Shown here one piece after another: positions 26,961-36,540 of a stretch of 48,231 nucleotides of DNA. The notes below the pieces were generated by a model. It worked only from the letters and a program-made list of their open reading frames with translations, was not told where the DNA came from and searched no databases. The stretch is from JBGSKY01 sp041740995. Its GTDB lineage: Bacteria > Planctomycetota > Planctomycetia > Pirellulales > Pirellulaceae. The stretch covers positions 1 through 48,231 of the forward strand of contig JBGSKY010000175.1 of assembly GCA_041740995.1 (NCBI GenBank), read 5' to 3'. Each line of letters opens with the position of its first letter. Positions within the stretch are counted from its first letter, which is position 1. The position numbers and the translations under genes are program-made.

Positions 26961-29282
26961 CTATCTCAATCGATTCTGTCCCGCGTTTTCGTCTTGATGA
27001 ATTGTCACCGGCCAGCCAGGAAATTGATTCTTGGGATCAGGACTGCTCGCATCCACTAAAAAGCGAAACGATTCGATCTTGTAAGTCCGGGCTTCAGAAT
27101 CGACGGTAACAAATCCGAATCCGCTCGCCTTTTGATGGGCTCGTTGGTAGCGATTCTTTTTCGTTGCGACTTCCGGATTTCCAACGGCGTAGAGGTACAT
27201 CTTATTTCCGAGACCGTCGAGATACTCGCCAGTATCTGGATTCCCATGCGCTGGTCGGTTCTCGTGTGGTGTTCCAAGTTCGTCAGGTCTCCACCAACGC
27301 GGATAGCCTACCGCGATGGCTGGGGTACAAAACGACCAAAAGGAGTCGCGCTGTTTGTCGACTCCGTACTGGACCAGCGACGTCAAATGCTGGTCGCCAT
27401 TGATATGAAGTGGTTTCGCCTGTCGCAATAGTTCGATAGCTCGATTGCGCGGACTCTGTGGCCAGCCTCCGCAGTCAAGATCGGCTTTCAAGTAGCCGTC
27501 GTATTCGCCGTGATGTGTCGCCGCGCCCGCAAAAACGGTTTGGCTAAGCAGAATTTTCATTGAGTGGCCGCGCCAATCTTGAGCCCACTTGCGAAGGAAC
27601 TCTTCTTGTCGATGGCCAAGCAGTTCAAGCCCAGGCTTGTCTAAAACGGAAGTATCAAAGTCCGCTTCGGTTACATGATCCGCTCGACCACTACCGGTAT
27701 CAACGCGTTCCGGGCCACTTTTGAATTGTCGATCGGCGATCACAGCAAATCCAACGCCACCGTAAAGCATATCGCCATAGTAAACGCTGATACTTTGCAG
27801 CACAGGTGTTGGATCGTAAGCGTCCGGATGATGCGACGTGTTGGTGCGATGGACCACGTTGACCATTCGCGCCGGTTCGCGATAGCCGCCGCGCGACGAC
27901 GTGTCGCCGTCGTCCATCGCTGCCCCGTTTTCACCCCAAATGTTTCCTTGGAAAACATCGTGATCGTCTGGCAAACAGATCGTTGGGCAATTTCGCATGA
28001 CCTCGCGAAACGACCAACCGAACTGATAAAACTTTCGCAGATAATTCAAGATCGCAAGTTCAGCAGGATCTCGAATCAGGCCATAGCCGCCATGATTTTC
28101 ATAAATCTGATCGCCGGAAAAGTAGGCTAAATCAGGGGCCATTTTTGCGACATTATCAGCCACCGGAGCATAAGGAAACGCATAATCGTTCTGGCAAGTT
28201 AACGCTGCGATTCGAAGCGGCCGACCTTTGGGATCGGCTTTGACAGTACCTAGCCATTCGCAAATTTTCGGTTCGGATTCTTTTCGGCTCTCACGATATA
28301 CAGTCTTGTATCGGACATCAGAGCTCGCATCCCAATTTGGCAATCGGAAAGTTGCGGTCCAAGCATCGAGGTCCAATACGGCCGTCGCTGCCAACGTCCA
28401 TTCTCCGTCGCGAAACAAATGCAATTCGACATCCTTGTTGTCTTCGCTTCCAAGCGGACCAGTTAGGCAGGTTAGCTTGAGCACATGATGCTCGTCGGTT
28501 CTTGAATCGGAAAGAGCGTACATTGTCCATAAGATCGGCCCGAAACGACGTTCAGGTTTGACCGAGAATGCTGGTCCATCGACGGTCCAATCTCGAAAGC
28601 GGAATCTCGAGCCGCTTCGGCCAGCGGCAGCCGGATCATAGTTGCTAACTATCGCAACGTTGCCTAATAATTCGTCTGCTGCAATTTTGTTTTCTACGAC
28701 CGCTGTATATTGTTGCGTCGTCGATCGTAGTCGCAGCGTTAGTTTCGATAAACCGTCCGCCGGACTGATTTGATTGGTCAGCAACAATTCAAACTGATCG
28801 CCAAGTATTTCATTATCGATAGCGACAGATGCGGAACCAAGCGTTAGTCTTGAGCCAATCAGGCCAGCTCGAATACCGTTTTTCGTGAAGCAATTGGCTC
28901 GATGGTCTTTTACATCGCTCTGGATTCCGATCAAAAATCCGACGCCGCTCTCTTGTGGACCAGCGCTAATCCGTTCGATTGCGACCGACATCAGAAACGG
29001 TTCGTTGGCGTTCGTCAGTTCGTGTGTCAGCAAATGAATATTGCGATCCCCGCCGCCGCTTTGAACCTCGGCTGATCCATCCACGATCCGCCAATCTTCC
29101 ATTGGGTTCGCCCAGCACTCACCGCCCAGCCAGACGCGATCATGAGTTGTTGACCAATCGACAACGGGCTCTCTTTCAACGTTATCTATAGACTGAGCCA
29201 CTAGCGAACGATGCGAACCAAATAAAGCGCTACTCAAGCCAATCAGTTTGACGGCGATGCGACGAGATAGTTTATTCGACAT
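26961..29282 (-). CDS. PhoD-family alkaline phosphatase, Tat-exported
   Basis: This 773-residue protein is a PhoD-type metallophosphoesterase that cleaves phosphodiesters and phosphomonoesters outside the membrane. The N-terminus has a twin-arginine signal (SRRIAVKLIGLSSALFGS). About 210 residues of a beta-rich, lectin-like domain follow. The catalytic domain shows LAYFSGDQIYENHGG, PTICLPDDHDVFQGNIWGEN, VIADRQFKSGP, LLSQTVFAG and HINGDQHLTS. These supply the Asp, His and Asn metal ligands of the family. ATG 29282 begins the Tat signal; the frame is open to 29315. No clear ribosome site is present. It is convergent with the phytase-like gene, which suggests a phosphate-scavenging pair. Confidence 0.88.
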   Translation of the reverse strand: MSNKLSRRIAVKLIGLSSALFGSHRSLVAQSIDNVEREPVVDWSTTHDRVWLGGECWANPMEDWRIVDGSAEVQSGGGDRNIHLLTHELTNANEPFLMSVAIERISAGPQESGVGFLIGIQSDVKDHRANCFTKNGIRAGLIGSRLTLGSASVAIDNEILGDQFELLLTNQISPADGLSKLTLRLRSTTQQYTAVVENKIAADELLGNVAIVSNYDPAAAGRSGSRFRFRDWTVDGPAFSVKPERRFGPILWTMYALSDSRTDEHHVLKLTCLTGPLGSEDNKDVELHLFRDGEWTLAATAVLDLDAWTATFRLPNWDASSDVRYKTVYRESRKESEPKICEWLGTVKADPKGRPLRIAALTCQNDYAFPYAPVADNVAKMAPDLAYFSGDQIYENHGGYGLIRDPAELAILNYLRKFYQFGWSFREVMRNCPTICLPDDHDVFQGNIWGENGAAMDDGDTSSRGGYREPARMVNVVHRTNTSHHPDAYDPTPVLQSISVYYGDMLYGGVGFAVIADRQFKSGPERVDTGSGRADHVTEADFDTSVLDKPGLELLGHRQEEFLRKWAQDWRGHSMKILLSQTVFAGAATHHGEYDGYLKADLDCGGWPQSPRNRAIELLRQAKPLHINGDQHLTSLVQYGVDKQRDSFWSFCTPAIAVGYPRWWRPDELGTPHENRPAHGNPDTGEYLDGLGNKMYLYAVGNPEVATKKNRYQRAHQKASGFGFVTVDSEARTYKIESFRFLVDASSPDPKNQFPGWPVTIHQDENAGQNRLR

Positions 29283-29402
29283 GAGATTATTCCAATCAGA
29301 AGAGGTAATTGGCAAGCGGCAAAGGCGGTAACTTTGATCTCTGTGTTGCTCGTGACATCATCTCGAGCGTTACCTAAGAACGGCTGAACGCACGAGTGCA
29401 CG

Positions 29403-30617
29403 TCATGCTCGTGCTAGCTTCTCTCCCAGAATTTTAAGACCAAAAATAGCTTCTTGCATCGTGCTAGCATCAATGTTGTGGACATCGATTGGATCGCCAA
29501 TCGAACGAAGCATAGTAAGCGTTAAACGACCCCCAAGGTGCTGCCGAAATTCCTCCAATCCTTGCATTAGATTTTGTGGGGAATCCAAAATCGGATGCCA
29601 AAGTGGCAAGCTCAAATCATGCAGACATTTTAAGATTTGCCGCATGTCCTGTTCGGGAAGTCCCAGTGCCAAGTTTGAATAGACGCTATCCAAAGCCACT
29701 CCAATCGACACCGCTTCGCCATGCGTACAACGATAGCCGCTCAAAGCTTCCAGGCGATGCGCGGACCAATGTCCGAAATCCAGCGGCCTAGCTTCTAATG
29801 CTTCGAATGCATCGCCTCCCTGAACAATATGCTTCAGATGCATTATGCAGGATTGCTTGATTGCTTCGATTGCGATCGGCATTTCGCGCCGCGCGATCTG
29901 AGATGCGTGATCACAGAGCCAGTTGAACTTCAAAACATCTTTTAGCGCTGACACCTTCACCGCTTCTGCAAACCCACATCGAAAGTGCTGATCCGGTAAA
30001 GTCGTTAAAAGTGCAGCGTCGTTAATTACCGCCCACGGCACCGAGAATGTTCCGACCCAATTTTTCTTGTTAAAATAATTGATCGCGTTTTTGACGCCTA
30101 CGCCAGAATCGGCTTGGGCAAGAGTGGTTGTCGGTAATCGGACTAACCGGACGCCGCGATGCGCAATTGCCGATGCGTAACCAACGGCGTCCAGAAATGC
30201 GCCGCCACCAATTGCGACGACATAGCTGCGACGGTCAAGATTCGAATCATTGATCAGCCGCAGAACTTGCTCGACCGCTCGCGAGTCGTTTTTAATCGCT
30301 TCGCCGCCATCGAAGTCTGTTTGGCAACCGACCAAGTCAACAGAGGCTTGGGTCGAAAGTCGCTGACGAATCGATTGAACCGCTCCGTTGGATTCGCTAA
30401 CGCTAGCCTCCGCTAAAAGCAGCACCTTGGCTTGTTCGCTGGCCTCTGGGTCGAGCAGTTGGAGCAGTTGGTCAAATTGTGCGCCTGCGATATCGTCGGA
30501 AAACCGGACGCGGTGCTTGAACGGAACGACGAACTCCAGGTCAAGATGATTGGAGCGATTCTGCGTCGAGCAATTGGCGGGGAGCGGAGATTCGTCGATC
30601 AACAAAGCGGCTTTCAA
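29403..30617 (-). CDS. DHQ-synthase-like sugar phosphate cyclase (EboD-like)
   Basis: This 404-residue sugar phosphate cyclase has the NAD-binding GGGAFLD (137-143), PTTTLAQ (162-168) and DSGVGVKNAIN (170-180) in place of the DsSvGGKtgiN of true 3-dehydroquinate synthase. FAEAVKVSALKD, the metal-binding FGHWSAHRLE and HGEAVSIG are present. The changed substrate loop points to EboD or EEVS-like enzymes rather than AroB. The adjacent TIM-barrel gene strengthens the Ebo-like reading. In the frame, no ATG occurs near the N-terminus; TTG 30617 (first candidate after an in-frame stop) lacks a Shine-Dalgarno, so the start is uncertain. The product is unknown. Confidence 0.82.
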   Translation of the reverse strand: MKAALLIDESPLPANCSTQNRSNHLDLEFVVPFKHRVRFSDDIAGAQFDQLLQLLDPEASEQAKVLLLAEASVSESNGAVQSIRQRLSTQASVDLVGCQTDFDGGEAIKNDSRAVEQVLRLINDSNLDRRSYVVAIGGGAFLDAVGYASAIAHRGVRLVRLPTTTLAQADSGVGVKNAINYFNKKNWVGTFSVPWAVINDAALLTTLPDQHFRCGFAEAVKVSALKDVLKFNWLCDHASQIARREMPIAIEAIKQSCIMHLKHIVQGGDAFEALEARPLDFGHWSAHRLEALSGYRCTHGEAVSIGVALDSVYSNLALGLPEQDMRQILKCLHDLSLPLWHPILDSPQNLMQGLEEFRQHLGGRLTLTMLRSIGDPIDVHNIDASTMQEAIFGLKILGEKLARA

Positions 30618-30640
30618 GCAAGGAAGGCAGGGGAAACATA

Positions 30641-30668
30641 ATTATAACCCAAGTCCAAATTGCCGCAA
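30641..30668 (-). promoter_or_regulatory. Candidate promoter of the cyclase gene
   Basis: On the minus strand a perfect TATAAT (complement of 30641-30646) is preceded at 16 nt by TTGCGG (complement of 30663-30668). It would start RNA shortly before the TTG start at 30617, leaving a very short leader. The call rests on consensus matching only. Planctomycete promoters may differ. Confidence 0.3.
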
Positions 30669-30718
30669 TTTATACCAACCGCGATTGACTCGCATTCCAC
30701 TTTTTGAGCGTCGATAAA

Positions 30719-31543
30719 TTACGATCCGCCAAGCCACATCGACATTCTCGAAGCGGAGTTTTCTAGGATCGTCGAGTAATCCAAGTGCTCGACTTCCTCG
30801 CCTAAAACTTCAATTTCGTAGGTGCCTTTGTATTGGTGGGCCTCAAAGGTCCGTACGATCTGCTCTAGCGGTAGGCGACCTTCGCCTGGAACGCAGCGGT
30901 TTTGTTCGCCAATTGGAGCCGATTTGGCATCGGCAATTTGGACTAAATTAACGTAAGGCACGATCGATGGTAGCCAATTAAAAATGTCTGGGTTTTGGCC
31001 AAGATGGTAACAATCAAATACCAAACCGACGTTCTTCCGTTCCATGCTGGCGAGCACTTCGAGCGTCTCTGGCAAATCATTTAAGAAAGTCCAATCGCTT
31101 GAACAGCCGATGTGCATCGGCTCGATTGCAAGCTGGACATTGACCGCTGCGGCCGCTTCACTAATCTCTTTTAAGGCGTGTTTTAGAATTCTTCGAACGT
31201 GAGTTCGAGTATGCGACCGACGGCCACCAGTGAGCACCACTAAACAACCGGCATTAATAAGCGCGGCCTGTTCAATTGCGTCGAAAGCATCGCATAATGA
31301 TTCGCTGTAGCTGCGGTCATCACCACCGGTGAAACCGCCTGCCCAATGCAACGATGAGACCTTCATTTCTGCTTCATGCAGCAAGTCGGAGGCTTTTGCA
31401 ATCCCGTACTCGTTCAGCTTGTATCGCCATACACCAACGGATTTGAAACCTTGCTGGGCGTATCGAAGGATATCCTCTTCGAATGTCCAATTGAAAGTTG
31501 AGACCTCGTTTACGGCCAAACGCGACGTCCATGTACGCTGCAT
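30719..31543 (-). CDS. Sugar phosphate isomerase/epimerase TIM-barrel protein
   Basis: This 274-residue protein belongs to the xylose-isomerase-like TIM barrel (AP endonuclease family 2) group. Segments include FKSVGVWRYKLNEYG, VSSLHWAGGFTGG, GCLVVLTGGRRSH, LAIEPMHIGCSSDW, VGLVFDCYHLGQNPD, VNLVQIADAKSAP, CVPGEGRLPLEQI and YKGTYEIEVLGEE. These supply the Glu, Asp, His and Glu metal ligands of the fold. The ATG at 31543 is favoured because GGAGA (complement of 31551-31555) lies 7 nt upstream. A TTG at 31609 would extend it without support. It lies just upstream of the cyclase on the same strand. In ebo clusters a similar barrel (EboE) accompanies EboD. Confidence 0.82.
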   Translation of the reverse strand: MQRTWTSRLAVNEVSTFNWTFEEDILRYAQQGFKSVGVWRYKLNEYGIAKASDLLHEAEMKVSSLHWAGGFTGGDDRSYSESLCDAFDAIEQAALINAGCLVVLTGGRRSHTRTHVRRILKHALKEISEAAAAVNVQLAIEPMHIGCSSDWTFLNDLPETLEVLASMERKNVGLVFDCYHLGQNPDIFNWLPSIVPYVNLVQIADAKSAPIGEQNRCVPGEGRLPLEQIVRTFEAHQYKGTYEIEVLGEEVEHLDYSTILENSASRMSMWLGGS

Positions 31544-31958
31544 CCAAAACTCTCCAAGCGGCAGGCTAGCGATTTTTGAGGTAAGTAAGTTACGACTGAG
31601 ACGTTGCAAGACATAATTAGCGATAGCGGTTTTTGAAGATGGAGTTCAGCTTCAAAACGCTGTCGGAGCAACGTGAGCGGACGGCTTGCTGCAACAAGCA
31701 ACTTAACGCTTCAAGGCGACCACGCGATGGCGATGTTACCACTGCTGAGTCGAGTTTGCGAGAAGTGGTTTAAGAATTTTTGAATCAGCGGCGCCTTTGG
31801 GTTTTGCCAGCTATCAGAATGAGAGGCGGCACATGAAGACGGGAAGAAAATTGTGGACTCGTTGACTCCGGTGCAATTGATGGTTAGTGTTTTTGTCAAT
31901 GTCACTTTTCACTGCAAATAAAGCTCGCAACCTGAGAATTGCAAGAGTCAACTTTTCG
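31544..31958. other. Intergenic region without a supported gene
   Basis: These 415 bp lie between the TIM-barrel start and the DUF1501 stop. They should hold the promoter of the TIM-barrel gene and the end of the DUF1501 transcript. GCTTGCTGCAACAAGC (about 31682-31697) is a small inverted repeat with a 6-nt loop. No coding or terminator signal was convincing. Confidence 0.5.
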
Positions 31959-33410
31959 TCAAGCCAGAATGCCTTGAATTACGGTTGGTGTTTCAACGCC
32001 GGTCAGTCGCGCGTCCAGTCCTTGAAATTTGACAGAAAATTTTGCGTAATCAATTCCAAATAGATGTAAGATGGTTGCGTGCAAGTCGTGCATCGACACG
32101 ACATTTTCTACGGCGTTATATGCAAAATCGTCTGTCGCTCCATAAGTCGTACCGGCTTTGATGCCACCGCCAGCGAGCCAGATTGAAAATGCGCGAATAT
32201 GATGGTCTCGACCGCTGCCCTGCCCCATTGGAGTTCTTCCAAATTCGCCACCCCAAATAATTAGCGTGTCTTCCAGCATGCCTCGCAATTTTAAGTCGCG
32301 AACAAGCGCTGCGGATGCTTGATCCGTTTCACTAGCAGTTATTGGCATATCGCGCTCGATGCTGCCGTGATGGTCCCAGCCACGATGATAGAGTTGGATG
32401 AATCGAACACCGCGTTCGGCCAGCCGACGAGCCATTAAGCAATTGGACGCGAAGGATCCGTCTCCAGGTTGCGTGACGCCATAGTTGCGAAGCGTCTGTT
32501 CAGATTCAGTCGAAAAATCGGTTAGCTCCGGAATGGACGATTGCATCTTGAATGCTAATTCATATTGCGCAATTCGCGTTTCAATTTCTGGATCGATAAC
32601 GCGCTGAGCCAATATTCCATTTTGACGTTGGATTTCTTCAAGCACTAAGCGTTGAGTACTTTGGCAGACCCCTTCTGGGTTACCGATAAAGTGCACAAGA
32701 TCGCCTTGGGACTGAAATTGGACGCCTTGATATTTCCCCGGCAAAAAACCGCTAGACCATTGCCGAGCAGATACAGGTTGGACGCCGCCGCCTTTCGACT
32801 TTGACATCAGGACGATATATCCAGGTAGATTGTCAGATTCCGAACCGAGCCCGTACATCAACCAAGAACCCATGCTTGGTCGGCCATTTAAAATCGAGCC
32901 GGAATTCATGAACGCCTGCGCTGGATCGTGGTTGATTTGTTCAGTCACCATGGACCTGACAATACAGATTTGATCGGCAATTTCCGAGATGTACGGAAAA
33001 AGTGAACTGATCTCTTGTCCCGACTGACCGTGCTTTGCAAAATCGACGAAAGGCCCGCGAGTTTTCAGGACGGTATTTTGTAGCTGGGCGAGTTGTTGAC
33101 CGGCCGTCAATGATTCTGGAAATGGCTGGCCATCGAATTTCACCATCTCTGGTTTGTAATCAAACGACTCACATTGTGATGGACCACCGGCCATCGCCAG
33201 ATGTATCACACGTTTGACTTTCGGTGCAAAATGTAGTGGATTGACCGCGCCCGAAGATCGAATCGCATTTTCTTCGTTCGATGCGGCTGCCGCAGGACAA
33301 AGCATTCCGGGAGACCAATGGCTCATCGCCAGCGATCCGATTCCGTAGGCAGAATTCTGCAAGAAACTACGTCGCAAGTGATTTTGCTTGATGTCGTTCT
33401 GAATATTCAT
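31959..33410 (-). CDS. DUF1501 protein, Tat-exported
   Basis: This 483-residue planctomycete DUF1501 protein is related to the alkaline-phosphatase/sulfatase superfamily. A twin-arginine signal is visible (HLRRSFLQNSAYGIGSLAMS). Family segments follow: KVKRVIHLAMAGGPSQCESF, DFAKHGQSGQEISSLFPYIS, MNSGSILNGRPSMGSWLMYG, RGVRFIQLYHRGWDHHG, LIIWGGEFGRTPMGQGSGRD and HHIRAFSIWLAGGGIKAGTT. The start is 4 nt after the stop of the DUF1549/DUF1553 gene, the usual arrangement of this lineage-specific pair. The biochemical role is unproven. Involvement in polysaccharide use is a common proposal. Confidence 0.92.
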   Translation of the reverse strand: MNIQNDIKQNHLRRSFLQNSAYGIGSLAMSHWSPGMLCPAAAASNEENAIRSSGAVNPLHFAPKVKRVIHLAMAGGPSQCESFDYKPEMVKFDGQPFPESLTAGQQLAQLQNTVLKTRGPFVDFAKHGQSGQEISSLFPYISEIADQICIVRSMVTEQINHDPAQAFMNSGSILNGRPSMGSWLMYGLGSESDNLPGYIVLMSKSKGGGVQPVSARQWSSGFLPGKYQGVQFQSQGDLVHFIGNPEGVCQSTQRLVLEEIQRQNGILAQRVIDPEIETRIAQYELAFKMQSSIPELTDFSTESEQTLRNYGVTQPGDGSFASNCLMARRLAERGVRFIQLYHRGWDHHGSIERDMPITASETDQASAALVRDLKLRGMLEDTLIIWGGEFGRTPMGQGSGRDHHIRAFSIWLAGGGIKAGTTYGATDDFAYNAVENVVSMHDLHATILHLFGIDYAKFSVKFQGLDARLTGVETPTVIQGILA

Positions 33411-33414
33411 CTGT

Positions 33415-36400
33415 CTAGTAAACCGTGATCGATTCGTGCAAGTTGATTAGAACGCGGCAAATGTTGGTCCAAGCTGCGAGCTCGACAACATCGAGATTTT
33501 TGTCACAGCGGGCGTTTCCGATTTGAAGCAGGCGCTGGGCGTCGTCGCGATCACGCTGATAGATCACCTTCAATTGTTCTAGCAGTTCCAGTAGCGACAA
33601 AGTTTCCGCGTCGCTAGGGTGGCGTGCCATAATCAGTTGAAAGCCTTCCTGCAGACGCGCTTCGTTGTTCGAATTGGACCGAAGAAGTCGGTTGGCGAAC
33701 ATCTTTGCCGCTTCGACCATTGATGGATCGTTGAGCAATGTCAAAGCTTGCTGTGGAGTATTAGACGCGACGCGTGCGGCGATGCAATCTTCGCGAGATG
33801 GAGCTCCGAAATTAGCAAGCATCGGATGCAAAAAAGTTCGCTGCCAATGCGTGTAAACGCCACGGCGATATTGCAATGAATCGGATTCAGCAACATAAGG
33901 ACGATCCGGAAATTGTAGTGCTGCGTAGTAGCCTGCCGGTTGATAAGGCTTTGATGACGGGCCGCCGGGAGTTAGGTTCAAGAGTCCAGCAACTGACAAA
34001 ACATTGTCGCGGATCAGTTCGGCTTGCAAACGTCGAGGTAGATGATGCGAAAGCAGGCGACTATCGGCGTCCAACTCCGCGGCAACTTTACTGCGTTGAC
34101 TGCTCTGCTGATACGCTCGAGAGCTGACCATAAGCCGGACCATGTGTTTCTGGTCCCAACCGCTCTCACGAAACTCCACAGCCAACCAATCGAGCAAGTT
34201 TGGATGCGAGGGCGCGGCGCCTTGCGCACCAAAATCATCTAAACGTTCGCTGAGACCAGAACCGAAAAGCGATGCCCAGAGCCGATTCATGACAACGCGA
34301 GACGTCAGCGGATTTTCTGGCGAGACAAGCCATCGGGCAAGATCTAAACGAGTTAGCTCAGATTCGACTGGCCGAGCATTTGACGATTTATCATTCGCCT
34401 TACCATCGTTGGGCAAAAAATGGGGTAGCGCCGGTTTTACTATTTCGCCGCTATCATCTTGCCAGTTTCCACGCGGAAGTATTCGCACGGTTGGTGGATC
34501 GACGCGTTCAACGACCAGCACTGGCGTCTTTCCATCGTGGCAATCGCGAATTTTCTGCGCTATCGATTGCAACTGGTTTCGAATTTCGGCGACTGCATTT
34601 GTGCTCGCGATAAACGCTTCGACAGCAGCCAACTGAGGCGTCGCATCCTTGGTTTTAGCAAAGGTTTCAAGCAACTGAGAATCAAACAGGCCAACCATCG
34701 GCGAGCTTGTTGCAATTGGACTGACGCTAATTCGAAGATCGGCATCTAGCGGCCCATCGAAACCAATTTCCAAGAGATCGGTCGCGGCCAATTCGATTGC
34801 TGCGGCAGGGCACCAAATCGAGTCAATTGATGCGCTTATAGTTTGCTCTGGCATTTGCCATCCGCTTTGAATGCCATCGACCAGTGATCCGGAATCATAT
34901 TGATTCTTGAACTCACTTGCCCAGGCGTGCTCCATTTTCACAGCTACGCTAGTACCATCAATACGGCGGACAATGAAGGTTGGCTTGAACTTAATTCGAC
35001 CGAACGGTAGCTTGCTTAGTTCAGCAGCGATTTCGTCTGACGTCGCAGTTTGGCGAATCAATTCAATTCGAATCGCAGCAATGTTTTTGGCGTCGAAAGT
35101 TGCAGAGATAACTTTAGAATCTTTCGTCTTTGCTTTGTCAATCAATGAGATCAGCCCGTCGGCTGTTACAGTTACATTCTTCGACGAAGCTTCGACTAGA
35201 TTAATTGTTTGCCAAGCTTCTCGGAACTGACGTAAGTAACGTTGAGTTTCATCTAACCATGCGACGAATTGCTTTTGCAAATTGGTATCGGTCTGCAATA
35301 GATCTGTCGTTTGAGAAATCACCGTCGATTTAAGCTGCTGTAGATCTTGCAATTGATCTAGCAAATAGTTGCTAGGCACTTCAAGCTCTGGTGGGAATGG
35401 ATAATCATTTGTGAAACCTTCAAGGTCTTTGTTAGGCGTGTAGACGTAGTCGGAATAGACGCCCCATTGTTTGATGTCGGCAAAGAACGCGGACATTGAG
35501 TAAAAGTCGCGGGCCGAAATTGGATCGAACTTGTGATCGTGGCATTCTGCGCAACCAAACGTTGAACCTAAGAAAGCGGTTCCGATGGTGCGAACTCGAT
35601 CAGCAGCGTACTTCGCAAGATACTCTTTTGGTTGAGCCCCGCCTTCACGTGTCATCATGTTCAGCCGATTGAAGCAAGTCGCTGTTAATTGTTCAGTAGT
35701 CGGGTTGGGCAGCAGATCACCGGCGAGCTGTTCAATGGTAAATTGATCAAAAGGCTTATTGGAGTTGATCGAGTCAATGACATAGTCGCGATAAGCCCAA
35801 GAGTTCATGTTCTGATCGCCATGGAAGCCAACGGTGTCCGCGTATCGAACCACATCGAGCCAGCCGATGGCCATCCGTTGCCCGTATTGCGGTCTAGCCA
35901 GCAATTCGTCGATCCATTTTGTAATCGCATCGGACGACGGATCGTTGACCACTGCTGCGAGTTCTGCAGGTGTCGGAGGCAAGCCGATCAAGTCGAGCGA
36001 TAGTCGACGAACGAGCGTCGCTCGTTCGGCTGGCTCGGACATCGAGAGCCCGCTTTCGGAAAGCTTGGCCGCAACAAAGGCGTCAATAGGGTTATTGGTC
36101 AGTGCGCCCGCGACTGAGGGAACTGTTGGCCGAACCGGCGTGATGTAAGACCAATGTGGTTCATACACTGCACCTTCCTCAAGCCAGCGCGTTAAAGTTG
36201 CTTTGTCTTCGATCGAGAGAACCTTATGTGCTTCCGGCGGCGGCATGACAATGTCTTTGTCGGTCGCATTGATCCTTTCGAGGATCATCGATTCGGATGG
36301 CTTATCAATATTTATTGCACCATAACTGATCGCATCTTCTCGCGCATCTAGACGCAGACCGGCTTCGCGTTTCCCGGCATCGGGACCATGGCAGTAAAAG

Positions 36401-36540
36401 CAATTGTCCGAAAGAATCGGCAGAACATCTCGGTTGAATTTCAATTCTTGAGCAGTTGCAGACACCATCAAGAGCCAGCACGTAAGTGCTAGGAATTTGA
36501 TTTGCCAGTAAAGCTGTCGCAGCAAAGCAAAAGTGACCAT
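33415..36540 (-). CDS. Planctomycete cytochrome C / DUF1549 / DUF1553 protein
   Basis: The domain order is typical. A signal peptide (about residues 1-30, ending SATAQ) is followed by a PSCyt1 domain with the heme-type motif CFYCH (C47, C50, H51). DUF1549 follows (NPIDAFVAAKLSESG, then LVRRLSLDLIGLPPTPAEL) with a second CAECH motif. A beta-rich insert occupies the middle. DUF1553 comes last (PENPLTSRVVMNRLWASLFG, GLSERLDDFG, then HMVRLMVSSRAYQQSS). Length from ATG 36540 is 1,041 residues. The frame is open 45 residues further to ATG 36675, but that would bury the signal peptide. It is the first gene of the pair with DUF1501. The function is unknown. Confidence 0.92.
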   Translation of the reverse strand: MVTFALLRQLYWQIKFLALTCWLLMVSATAQELKFNRDVLPILSDNCFYCHGPDAGKREAGLRLDAREDAISYGAINIDKPSESMILERINATDKDIVMPPPEAHKVLSIEDKATLTRWLEEGAVYEPHWSYITPVRPTVPSVAGALTNNPIDAFVAAKLSESGLSMSEPAERATLVRRLSLDLIGLPPTPAELAAVVNDPSSDAITKWIDELLARPQYGQRMAIGWLDVVRYADTVGFHGDQNMNSWAYRDYVIDSINSNKPFDQFTIEQLAGDLLPNPTTEQLTATCFNRLNMMTREGGAQPKEYLAKYAADRVRTIGTAFLGSTFGCAECHDHKFDPISARDFYSMSAFFADIKQWGVYSDYVYTPNKDLEGFTNDYPFPPELEVPSNYLLDQLQDLQQLKSTVISQTTDLLQTDTNLQKQFVAWLDETQRYLRQFREAWQTINLVEASSKNVTVTADGLISLIDKAKTKDSKVISATFDAKNIAAIRIELIRQTATSDEIAAELSKLPFGRIKFKPTFIVRRIDGTSVAVKMEHAWASEFKNQYDSGSLVDGIQSGWQMPEQTISASIDSIWCPAAAIELAATDLLEIGFDGPLDADLRISVSPIATSSPMVGLFDSQLLETFAKTKDATPQLAAVEAFIASTNAVAEIRNQLQSIAQKIRDCHDGKTPVLVVERVDPPTVRILPRGNWQDDSGEIVKPALPHFLPNDGKANDKSSNARPVESELTRLDLARWLVSPENPLTSRVVMNRLWASLFGSGLSERLDDFGAQGAAPSHPNLLDWLAVEFRESGWDQKHMVRLMVSSRAYQQSSQRSKVAAELDADSRLLSHHLPRRLQAELIRDNVLSVAGLLNLTPGGPSSKPYQPAGYYAALQFPDRPYVAESDSLQYRRGVYTHWQRTFLHPMLANFGAPSREDCIAARVASNTPQQALTLLNDPSMVEAAKMFANRLLRSNSNNEARLQEGFQLIMARHPSDAETLSLLELLEQLKVIYQRDRDDAQRLLQIGNARCDKNLDVVELAAWTNICRVLINLHESITVY

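Noticed and set aside
29390..29414. Inverted repeat GCACGAG/CTCGTGC as a terminator
   Set aside because: It overlaps the last codons of the cyclase gene and no T-run follows on the minus strand.
30619..30638. ATG upstream of the cyclase gene as its true start
   Set aside because: It is in another frame and reads to a stop after about 32 codons, so it cannot start the cyclase without a frameshift.
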